5,401 nucleotides of DNA, from NCBI GenBank assembly GCA_050943225.1, contig JBMNOT010000142.1, forward strand, positions 1-5,401. The letters run 5' to 3'. The notes under the pieces were generated by a model, which had not been told where the DNA came from, searched no databases, and worked only from the letters and a program-made list of their open reading frames with translations. The translations under genes and the position numbers were made by a program. How positions within the stretch are numbered: position 1 is the first letter of the stretch; each line of letters starts with the position of its first letter. Source of the stretch: SZUA-584 sp050943225. Lineage in GTDB: Bacteria; Bacillota; Clostridia; Christensenellales; SZUA-584. Shown here in pieces: positions 1 through 4,665 of the stretch.

Positions 1-876
1 TTCCGAGGTCTGAAAGCTCTCGATGAACAGCTTGGGCACCGTCAGCACGAAGGGCGAGCCGTCCGCGATGATGGCGACGCGGCCTTCCAGTATGCGGCCC
101 GCCGCCACGTCCGGCTTCTCGGTGTACGCGATGGTGGGGAATATCGACATCGGGTGGTCTTCGATGTACTGCTCAAGGTAGCCGGTGTCCAGCACCGAGT
201 CGATATCCAGCGCACTGAGGCGCCGCTTGACCTCCTCCACCACGCGGGCGGGCGCGACGCCCTCAAGGTAAGCGACGCACACGCTGGTGCCCGTCTTTTC
301 GCCGATGGTCATGTGATCCATGCGCAGCTGCGGGGATCGGATACGGCGGCGCAGCAGCGCGGTGTTGGTGCGGAAGTTTTCGGTGAAGCCCTCGCGCGAG
401 CCGCGCACCACTGATTCGCTCTGCGGTTCGGTGACGCTGCGCTTGTCCCAGCCCTTGGTGCTGACGATGAGCGCGGAAGCTTCCCCGTCCAGCATCACCG
501 CGGTATCGCCCGAAAGGCAGCCTTCAATCAGCGCGTCCAGCGAGGTTGTCTCCACCACGTCGCCGGAGCACAGTATCGCGGTTTTGAGCTCGCAGGCGGT
601 GGGGGAGCCGGCACAGCTCTCGCGCAGCGGCCGCATCAGCGTATCCGTCTGCGTCTGCGTGTCCACCAGCCCGTCTATAAACAACAGCGCGCCGCGCCTG
701 GCCTGCGGGCCAAACACGAATTCATGCAGCTTGACATCCTGGCTGTCGCCCAGCGTCTGTTTGATCGCCTCGATGTTTTTATCCAGGTCTTTTTTGACCC
801 GGCGTTCGCCGGGCGAGGCCTGTTTGCGCTGCCGGGCGCATGCCACGCGCATTTTTCTGTACAGAAGTCTGAACAT
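1..876 (-). CDS. gerA: GerA-family spore germination protein (germinant receptor A subunit), N-terminal part
   Basis: Partial gene running off the left edge; 292 codons are visible with no stop. The translation has the marks of the GerA/SpoVAF family: the start of the soluble N-terminal domain with GALLFIDGLVD (residues 62-72), then VVRGSREGFTENFRTNTALL (157-176) followed by RRRIRSPQL, then GEKTGTSVCVAYLEGVA (192-208), then SIFPTIAYTEKPDVAAGRI (244-262) followed by LEGRVAIIADGSPFVL. Family members are roughly 480-550 residues: a cytoplasmic N-terminal domain followed by several membrane helices. The visible part ends just where the helices should begin, and no membrane segment is seen in it. 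Known role: A subunit of inner spore membrane nutrient receptors that trigger germination, usually encoded with B and C subunits, which would lie to the left. The ATG at 874-876 is chosen because AGGAAGG (minus strand, 882-888) sits 5 bases upstream. SpoVAF is the main alternative within the family. Confidence 0.93.
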   Translation of the reverse strand, partial: MFRLLYRKMRVACARQRKQASPGERRVKKDLDKNIEAIKQTLGDSQDVKLHEFVFGPQARRGALLFIDGLVDTQTQTDTLMRPLRESCAGSPTACELKTAILCSGDVVETTSLDALIEGCLSGDTAVMLDGEASALIVSTKGWDKRSVTEPQSESVVRGSREGFTENFRTNTALLRRRIRSPQLRMDHMTIGEKTGTSVCVAYLEGVAPARVVEEVKRRLSALDIDSVLDTGYLEQYIEDHPMSIFPTIAYTEKPDVAAGRILEGRVAIIADGSPFVLTVPKLFIESFQTSE

Positions 877-881
877 ATTGC

Positions 882-888
882 CCTTCCT
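882..888 (-). promoter_or_regulatory. Shine-Dalgarno site of the gerA gene
   Basis: On the minus strand the sequence reads AGGAAGG, 5 bases before the ATG at 876-874. It decides the start, because the same frame stays open for some distance upstream without a comparable site. Confidence 0.7.
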
Positions 889-908
889 GCCGCGGAATGC
901 CGCGGAAT
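889..908. repeat. Tandem duplication of a 10-bp unit, GCCGCGGAAT x2
   Basis: Two exact head-to-tail copies of GCCGCGGAAT lie directly upstream of the gerA Shine-Dalgarno site. Each copy holds the palindrome CCGCGG. They would be in the gerA leader. No function is known to me; it may be a simple slippage duplication. Confidence 0.8.
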
Positions 909-936
909 ACGTAAAACGCTCCAAGGTGTTTTGCGT

Positions 937-966
937 TATTTTCTCCCGGCGCTGGGCAAAACATAC
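937..966 (-). promoter_or_regulatory. Weak candidate forespore (sigma-G-like) promoter for gerA
   Basis: Germinant receptor genes are normally read by sigma-G, whose promoters resemble GNATR, about 18 bases, then CATNNTA. On the minus strand there is GTATG (966-962), an 18-base gap, then GAAAATA (943-937). The -35 fits; the -10 fits only at its A and final TA. It would start a transcript about 50 bases before the gene. This is a guess guided by family knowledge. Confidence 0.2.
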
Positions 967-983
967 AAAGCGGCTGCGCCGCC

Positions 984-1009
984 TGGCAGAAGACCACAGC
1001 TTTCTGCCA
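984..1009. repeat. Inverted repeat TGGCAGAA / TTCTGCCA with 10-base loop
   Basis: TGGCAGAA at 984-991 is exactly complementary to TTCTGCCA at 1002-1009. It lies in the divergent gerA/glutaredoxin intergenic region, next to a smaller GCGGC-tgc-GCCGC hairpin at 970-982. No clear T-tract follows on either strand, so it is not a convincing terminator. It could be an operator or a leader structure. Confidence 0.6.
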
Positions 1010-1080
1010 AGCCACCGGTTTTATGGCGCTCTAAATGGCGCGTAAGCTGCAAAATCCGCGTCAAATCCGGGGGGCGGCTA

Positions 1081-1109
1081 TTGTGCGGCGCGCCGCTTTG
1101 CGATACTAT
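1081..1109 (+). promoter_or_regulatory. Probable sigma-A promoter of the glutaredoxin-reductase operon
   Basis: TTGTGC (1081-1086), a 17-base spacer, then TACTAT (1104-1109), about 30 bases before the glutaredoxin start. The match to TTGACA/TATAAT is moderate, but the spacing is ideal. A second possible -10, TATAAC at 1107-1112, overlaps. The spacer contains a perfect 12-bp palindrome, GCGGCGCGCCGC (1085-1096), which could be an operator. Confidence 0.45.
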
Positions 1110-1139
1110 AACAGTAAAAAAGCGGAAAGGATCACAGAT

Positions 1140-1421
1140 ATGACACGGTTTACCGAAATAGACGGCCGGGATATCGGCGATATCAAGATCTACGCGCTCA
1201 GCACCTGCGGCTGGTGCAAGAAAACCAAGAAGTTCTTTGAGGACAACCATATCAAATATGCGTATGTCGATGTGGACTGGCTGTCTCCCGAGGAAACGGA
1301 TCCTGTCCGCAAAGAGCAGCTGAAATACAACCCGGCGGGCTCTTTCCCCACCATTGTGGTGGACGGCGCGTGCATCGTGGGCTACGACGAGGAGAAACTC
1401 AACCGACTGCTTGGGAGATAG
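1140..1421 (+). CDS. Glutaredoxin/NrdH-like thiol-disulfide carrier with CGWC active site
   Basis: 93 residues, the usual size for a small glutaredoxin. It has the thioredoxin-fold pattern: strand IKIYAL (15-20), active site STCGWCKKTKKFF (21-33; Cys23 and Cys26), then FPTIVVDG (69-76) with the cis-proline at Pro70, and a C-terminal helix GYDEEKLNRLLG. The active site is CGWC rather than the CPYC of glutathione-using glutaredoxins, and the usual glutathione-contact GG-DD segment reads VGYDEE. I infer that it is reduced by a protein reductase rather than by glutathione. The adjacent gene, starting 3 bases after this one ends, encodes a ferredoxin-dependent disulfide reductase, the obvious partner. 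The ATG at 1140 is chosen because GGAAAGGA (1124-1131) lies 8 bases upstream and a promoter lies just before it. The frame is open further upstream, but that would start before the promoter. The target is unknown; a ribonucleotide reductase is one option. Confidence 0.88.
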   Translation: MTRFTEIDGRDIGDIKIYALSTCGWCKKTKKFFEDNHIKYAYVDVDWLSPEETDPVRKEQLKYNPAGSFPTIVVDGACIVGYDEEKLNRLLGR

Positions 1422-1423
1422 GC

Positions 1424-1906
1424 ATGGACGAGCGGGTCAGAAAGCGGCTGGAGCAGCTGAAAAAGGACGCGGCGGGCGGCGGGTATAAAATCAACCCCGA
1501 CGAGGAGCTGGTGGCCGACCTGGCTGAAGGCCTGCTGGTCAACGCCGACCGCTACGGGCAGGAGTTCTGCCCGTGCCGGCTGGTGGAGGGGCCTCCGGAG
1601 GAGAACATGGACATCGTGTGCCCGTGCGTGTACCGCGACGACGACCTGGCGGAATACGGCGCGTGCTTCTGCGGGCTGTACGTGGCGGAAGGCGTCCAGA
1701 CCAGACAGGCGCCCGATAGGCGCCCGCCGAGAGAGGAAAGGCAGGCTGCCGCCGAAGCTGAGAAGGACGGAGCCGCCATTCCAACGGCGCTCAAATATCC
1801 GGTATACCGATGCACGGTGTGTGGGTACCTGTGCGCCAACACCAACCCGCCTCGCGTGTGCCCCGTCTGCAAGGCCAAAGCGGAGCGCTTCGAGCGGTTC
1901 ATGTGA
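1424..1906 (+). CDS. Ferredoxin:thioredoxin reductase catalytic domain fused to a rubredoxin-like domain
   Basis: 160 residues in two domains. Residues 1-90 match the catalytic subunit of ferredoxin:thioredoxin reductase, with three Cys-x-Cys motifs: CPC (49-51), CPC (66-68) and CFC (81-83). By analogy with the cyanobacterial enzyme, Cys49, 66, 68 and 81 would hold a [4Fe-4S] cluster and Cys51-Cys83 would be the redox-active disulfide. A charged, Pro/Ala-rich linker (about 91-122) leads to a rubredoxin-like domain (about 125-160) with CTVC (130-133) and CPVC (146-149), binding one iron, like the C-terminal domain of rubrerythrins. Similar fusions are known as ferredoxin:disulfide reductases in methanogenic archaea. 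Expected role: move electrons from ferredoxin to the adjacent CGWC protein, in the cytoplasm. Oddities: CFC replaces the canonical CHC, and the spacing is X14/X12 instead of X16/X8. GGGAG at 1413-1417, inside the previous gene, is 6 bases before the ATG, so translation is probably coupled. Confidence 0.88.
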   Translation: MDERVRKRLEQLKKDAAGGGYKINPDEELVADLAEGLLVNADRYGQEFCPCRLVEGPPEENMDIVCPCVYRDDDLAEYGACFCGLYVAEGVQTRQAPDRRPPREERQAAAEAEKDGAAIPTALKYPVYRCTVCGYLCANTNPPRVCPVCKAKAERFERFM

Positions 1907-2000
1907 CGGCCATGGCGGGGGAAGAAAAGGGGGCTGCGCACTTGTTCCGGGTGGGCTGCCCCTGTTGACGCGGCTTATAAGGCCTGCGCCGCCGCGCTGG

Positions 2001-2237
2001 ATGAGCACCCACGCGGCGGACGAGGCTTCATATACCATCAATATCAGCGTCCGCGCGTCGCTGTGGACAAGGGGAGAGGACATACGGCTTGTCCTGTTTC
2101 CCGACGGCGAAGCGGAAACGCTGACTTGTATTTTCTCCGAGACGCAAACTAAAGCGCCGGGCGCGGCGAAGCACCGCCGCAACTACGACGACCTGGAATG
2201 TGCCGGGCGCTGGCAGCTTTCGCGCTCATCCGGCTGA
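2001..2237 (+). CDS. Doubtful small open frame, possibly the end of a frame-broken gene
   Basis: This fills most of the 341-base gap between the reductase stop and the convergent lipoprotein gene. The frame gives 78 residues, including YTINISVRASL and EDIRLVLFPDGEAETLTCIF, and its codons mostly end in G or C as in the real genes around it. I recognise no family. No good Shine-Dalgarno site precedes the ATG at 2001, and the frame stays open far upstream, overlapping the reductase gene. Coding-like text also appears in the two other plus frames just upstream: MAGEEKGAAHLFRVG from 1912, and PVDAAYKACAAALDEHP at about 1961-2011. Read together, these suggest a gene that started near 1912 and has been broken by frameshifts, or sequence errors. 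It could also be non-coding. Nothing else, including a terminator, is visible in 1907-2247. Confidence 0.28.
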   Translation: MSTHAADEASYTINISVRASLWTRGEDIRLVLFPDGEAETLTCIFSETQTKAPGAAKHRRNYDDLECAGRWQLSRSSG

Positions 2238-2247
2238 TACGGGCAGG

Positions 2248-3318
2248 TTATTCGCCTGCGCTCCATGACGCGGCGTCGCCGATATCCGCTTCGTCCACGG
2301 TCAGGTATTCGCCGGGCCGCAGCGATATGTGGCCGGATTCATACGGCTTGCCGTCCACGGTCATCAGCACGCGGGATGCGCCGTAGTAACGGCCGAAAGT
2401 GTTGGCGACGCTCTGCAGTATCATGGATTCCACCGCCGCGCCGGCGTTCATCTCCTTCTGGAACGCCTTATTGAGGTCAATATAGACCATGCCGTCCTCA
2501 TTGAGATACAGGCTGTTGATGTTGGTGCCGGGGGAGAACACCGCTCCCAGCGGCTCCGGCGGCGTCTCTTTATACGCTTTGGTGAGCACTTCACGCGTGG
2601 AATCGTTGGTGTAGAAGCTGACCTTTTTGTCCACGTAGCCCAGCTCGCCCGCGCTGGCGTCCGGGTAATAGAACCGGATCGTCTGGACCAGCGGCACGCC
2701 TTCCTCGATGGCGGCGAGCGTCGAGGTTACCGTTCCTTCGCCCTCCGATGGCGTGTAGACCGACTTGATAAGCCCCACGCCCGCTGCATAGTAGTCGGCG
2801 GTGCTGCCGTAGGGGCCCTGGGTGACCACCTCGATCGCGTTGTAGACGCCCAGCGGCGTTTCCACTTCAAGCCCCACCGCGGTGATGCTGCGGGTGCGCG
2901 GGTCGCCCAGGAGCCACGCGTTTCCGGCTTCCAGCGGCACGCGGAGCAGCACTTCGGGACTACCGGACGTCTGGTTCAGCATGTTCTGCCGCCAGTATAC
3001 CTCGCCCTGCGAGAACACGACGGCGGCCTGGTTGTCCGATACTTCAAGCACGCGCACCGACGTGGTGCCGCCGGTGACGATGCGTTTCTGCTGGCGGTTG
3101 TCCCTGGCGAAGTCGGTATAGACCTCATAGGAGGCGAACTCGTTGCCCTCGCCCTGATACACGAGCCGCGTGTTATTGTGAACGGGGAAGTAGTCGGACA
3201 CGCGCGCGGAGATGGGCGCGCCGTACTTGCCCGCCCCGGGCTCTTTTGCGACTGACGAGCAGGCGCACAGCACCAGGGCCAGCGCTATGGCGCAAATCGC
3301 GATTGCCGGCTTTTTCAT
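2248..3318 (-). CDS. Lipoprotein with C-terminal GerM (sporulation/germination) domain
   Basis: 356 residues, intact. A bacterial lipoprotein signal opens the protein: MKK, a hydrophobic stretch (4-18), then lipobox LCAC with Cys20 as the lipid-bearing residue, so it should be anchored on the outer face of the membrane. Residues about 40-205 form a beta-rich extracellular part (YFPVHNNTRLVYQGEGNEFA at 43-62; GVYNAIEV at 157-164) of a kind seen ahead of GerM domains in clostridial lipoproteins. Residues about 210-335 look like a GerM domain: TIRFYYPD, then VYIDLNKAFQ (278-287), then ESMILQSVANTFGRYYGASR (297-316) and VLMTVDGKPYES. The domain is named for Bacillus subtilis GerM, a sporulation lipoprotein of similar length that has two such domains; only one is plain here. 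The start is fixed by AGGTGAT (minus, 3330-3324), 5 bases upstream. It converges on the redox operon and diverges from DAHP synthase. Forespore or mother-cell expression is likely, but no clear sigma site is visible. Confidence 0.85.
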   Translation of the reverse strand: MKKPAIAICAIALALVLCACSSVAKEPGAGKYGAPISARVSDYFPVHNNTRLVYQGEGNEFASYEVYTDFARDNRQQKRIVTGGTTSVRVLEVSDNQAAVVFSQGEVYWRQNMLNQTSGSPEVLLRVPLEAGNAWLLGDPRTRSITAVGLEVETPLGVYNAIEVVTQGPYGSTADYYAAGVGLIKSVYTPSEGEGTVTSTLAAIEEGVPLVQTIRFYYPDASAGELGYVDKKVSFYTNDSTREVLTKAYKETPPEPLGAVFSPGTNINSLYLNEDGMVYIDLNKAFQKEMNAGAAVESMILQSVANTFGRYYGASRVLMTVDGKPYESGHISLRPGEYLTVDEADIGDAASWSAGE

Positions 3319-3323
3319 CTCAT

Positions 3324-3330
3324 ATCACCT
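3324..3330 (-). promoter_or_regulatory. Shine-Dalgarno site of the GerM-domain lipoprotein gene
   Basis: The minus strand reads AGGTGAT, ending 5 bases before the ATG at 3318-3316. It supports the start that also gives a complete lipoprotein signal peptide. Confidence 0.65.
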
Positions 3331-3379
3331 CGAAATATGTATAGTCCCTGTTGTGCCTCGCTATGACATGCGATTGTCG

Positions 3380-3395
3380 AAAAACCTGCGGTTTT
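3380..3395. repeat. Small inverted repeat AAAACC-TGC-GGTTTT
   Basis: AAAACC (3381-3386) and GGTTTT (3390-3395) are exact complements around a 3-base loop, in the divergent region between the lipoprotein and DAHP synthase genes. It lies about 50 bases upstream of the DAHP synthase -35 and about 60 bases upstream of the lipoprotein start. It could be an operator or a weak transcription stop; the sequence does not decide. Confidence 0.5.
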
Positions 3396-3441
3396 CTGCC
3401 AGTTTATCGAGATTACACACTTCCGCAAAGGACAAGGGCTG

Positions 3442-3469
3442 TTGCCTGTACCGGCGGCGGTGGTATAAT
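3442..3469 (+). promoter_or_regulatory. Sigma-A promoter of the DAHP synthase gene, extended -10
   Basis: TTGCCT (3442-3447), a 16-base spacer, then a perfect TATAAT (3464-3469) preceded by TG at 3461-3462, which makes an extended -10. The start of transcription would be near 3476, about 27 bases before the ATG at 3503. This also argues against any longer N-terminus for the enzyme. There is no room for a leader-peptide attenuator or riboswitch, so any control by aromatic amino acids would be at the promoter or by feedback on the enzyme. Confidence 0.75.
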
Positions 3470-3502
3470 AGCGTCAAGAAAGACAGGGAGCGGCAAAAGG
3501 CG

Positions 3503-4531
3503 ATGGCATTCAACAGGATCAGAAAAGTACCGACGGCGGAGGAGATAAAGCGCGAGCTGCCGATGCCCGCGGAACTGGCCGCCGTCAAGCAGCGGCGGGA
3601 TGATGAGCTGCGCGCAGTGTTCAGCGGCGCGGACAGCCGTTTTGTGCTCATCATCGGCCCGTGCTCTGCGGACAGCGAGGAGCCGGTGCTGGAATATTTA
3701 AGGCGGCTGGCAGAGGTGCAGCGGCGCGTGGAGGACGTGCTGCTGCTGGTGCCGCGCATCTATACCAACAAGCCGCGCACCACCGGCGAAGGCTATAAGG
3801 GCATGGTGCACCAGCCTGACCCGGAAAAGGCTGCTGACCTGAGCACGGGCATCAAGGCGATACGCCGGCTGCATATTAAGGCGCTGGCGGAATTCGGTCT
3901 GCCCGCCGCGGACGAGATGCTGTATCCCGAGAACTTCGCGTACCTTTCCGACGTGCTGGGCTACCACGCCGTGGGCGCGCGCTCGGTGGAGAACCAGCTG
4001 CACCGGCTGACCGCGAGCGGCGTGGACGTGCCGGTGGGCATGAAGAACCCGACCAGCGGCGACCTTTCGGTGATGCTCAACTCCATATACGCGGCGCAGC
4101 TGCCGCACCGGTTTATATACAGCGGCTGGGAGGTGGAGACGACGGGCAACCCGTACGCCCACGCCGTGTTGCGCGGCGCGGTGGACGCAACCGGCCGCTG
4201 CCTGCCCAACTACCACTTTGAGGACCTGATCGGCCTCGCGCAGGCGTATACTGACATGGGCCTTGACAACCCCGCCATCGTTGTGGACACCAACCATGCC
4301 AACTCGCAGAAACGCCACGAGGAGCAGCCCCGCATCGCGCGCGAAGTGATGCACAGCCGCCGCTACGACAGCGTGCTGACCAGGATGGTGAAGGGGCTGA
4401 TGATCGAGAGCTACCTTTTGCCCGGCCGGCAGGATATCGGCAGCAACATTCCCGGCTGCTCTATCACCGACCCATGCCTCGGGTGGGAGGATACCGAGCG
4501 GCTGATATTCGACATCGCCGAGCGGGTATAG
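3503..4531 (+). CDS. aroF: 3-deoxy-7-phosphoheptulonate (DAHP) synthase, class I AroF/G/H type
   Basis: 342 residues, close to the roughly 350 of the Escherichia coli isozymes. It joins phosphoenolpyruvate and erythrose 4-phosphate, the first step of the shikimate pathway to aromatic amino acids. Conserved pieces appear in order: LIIGPCSADS (49-58), YTNKPRTTGEGYKGM (87-101), GARSVENQLHR (158-168), VGMKNPTSGD (178-187), VDTNHANS (261-268), GLMIESYL (298-305), CSITDPCLGWEDT (319-331). By alignment from memory with AroG, Cys54, His265, Glu302 and Asp323 are the metal ligands, and KPRTT (90-94) and Lys181 belong to the substrate site. The middle segment YSGWEVETTGNPYAHAVLRG (206-225) differs from the E. 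coli version (FLSVTK, then GHSAIV), as in a diverged Gram-positive branch. The ATG at 3503 is chosen because it lies just after the promoter. Its ribosome site is mediocre: GGGAG 12 bases away or AAAGG 2 bases away. The isozyme letter is uncertain. Confidence 0.93.
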   Translation: MAFNRIRKVPTAEEIKRELPMPAELAAVKQRRDDELRAVFSGADSRFVLIIGPCSADSEEPVLEYLRRLAEVQRRVEDVLLLVPRIYTNKPRTTGEGYKGMVHQPDPEKAADLSTGIKAIRRLHIKALAEFGLPAADEMLYPENFAYLSDVLGYHAVGARSVENQLHRLTASGVDVPVGMKNPTSGDLSVMLNSIYAAQLPHRFIYSGWEVETTGNPYAHAVLRGAVDATGRCLPNYHFEDLIGLAQAYTDMGLDNPAIVVDTNHANSQKRHEEQPRIAREVMHSRRYDSVLTRMVKGLMIESYLLPGRQDIGSNIPGCSITDPCLGWEDTERLIFDIAERV

Positions 4532-4544
4532 ACCAATGGGAAAG

Positions 4545-4578
4545 AAGCCGTTTCTCCAATGAGAGAGCGGCTTTTTTT
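4545..4578 (+). terminator. Intrinsic terminator after DAHP synthase
   Basis: AAGCCG followed by TTTCTC (4545-4556), loop CAAT, then GAGAGAGCGGCTT (4561-4573) and a run of seven T (4572-4578). The stem is firm at AAGCCG/CGGCTT and imperfect above it. It lies 13 bases after the stop codon and before the aldolase promoter, so it separates the two transcription units. Confidence 0.85.
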
Positions 4579-4589
4579 ATGTATTGTTA

Positions 4590-4618
4590 TTGGCATGCGA
4601 AACAAAAAGGTATATTAT
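4590..4618 (+). promoter_or_regulatory. Strong sigma-A promoter of the aldolase gene
   Basis: TTGGCA (4590-4595), a 17-base spacer, then TATTAT (4613-4618); each hexamer matches the consensus at 5 of 6 positions. Transcription would begin near 4625, giving a leader of about 40 bases. Confidence 0.75.
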
Positions 4619-4652
4619 AGTACGCGTCTGGTTTCAGATACGAATAACTGAA

Positions 4653-4658
4653 AAGGAG
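4653..4658 (+). promoter_or_regulatory. Shine-Dalgarno site of the aldolase gene
   Basis: AAGGAG, a consensus site, 7 bases before the ATG at 4666. It fixes the start. Its strength matters because the gene it serves is frameshifted. Confidence 0.85.
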
Positions 4659-4665
4659 ACGGAAA

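Noticed and set aside
984..1009. Hairpin considered as a transcription terminator
   Set aside because: Stem of 8 pairs with a 10-base loop and no proper T-run on either strand; no gene ends next to it.
320..1045. Long open frame on the plus strand opposite gerA
   Set aside because: Antisense of the GerA N-terminal domain, Ser/Arg-rich and without recognisable motifs.
1382..2182. Long open frame (266 codons) on the minus strand opposite the reductase gene
   Set aside because: It is the antisense of a gene with unmistakable Fe-S and rubredoxin motifs; the translation is low-complexity and rich in Arg, Ser and Pro, and no ribosome site was seen. Such shadows are expected in GC-rich DNA.
2329..3255. 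308-codon open frame on the plus strand opposite the GerM-domain lipoprotein
   Set aside because: The minus-strand reading has a signal peptide, lipobox, ribosome site and GerM motifs; this one is His/Arg/Gly-rich shadow text.
3212..3502. N-terminal extension of DAHP synthase by 97 codons
   Set aside because: It would start inside the divergent lipoprotein gene and read through the promoter at 3442-3469; family length fits the ATG at 3503.
3698..4354. 218-codon open frame on the minus strand opposite DAHP synthase
   Set aside because: Antisense of a fully conserved enzyme; the His/Val/Arg-rich composition is typical of a shadow frame.
4532..4665. Possible riboswitch or RNA gene between DAHP synthase and the aldolase
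   Set aside because: The space is explained by a terminator, a promoter and a short leader of about 40 bases; no conserved RNA motif is visible.
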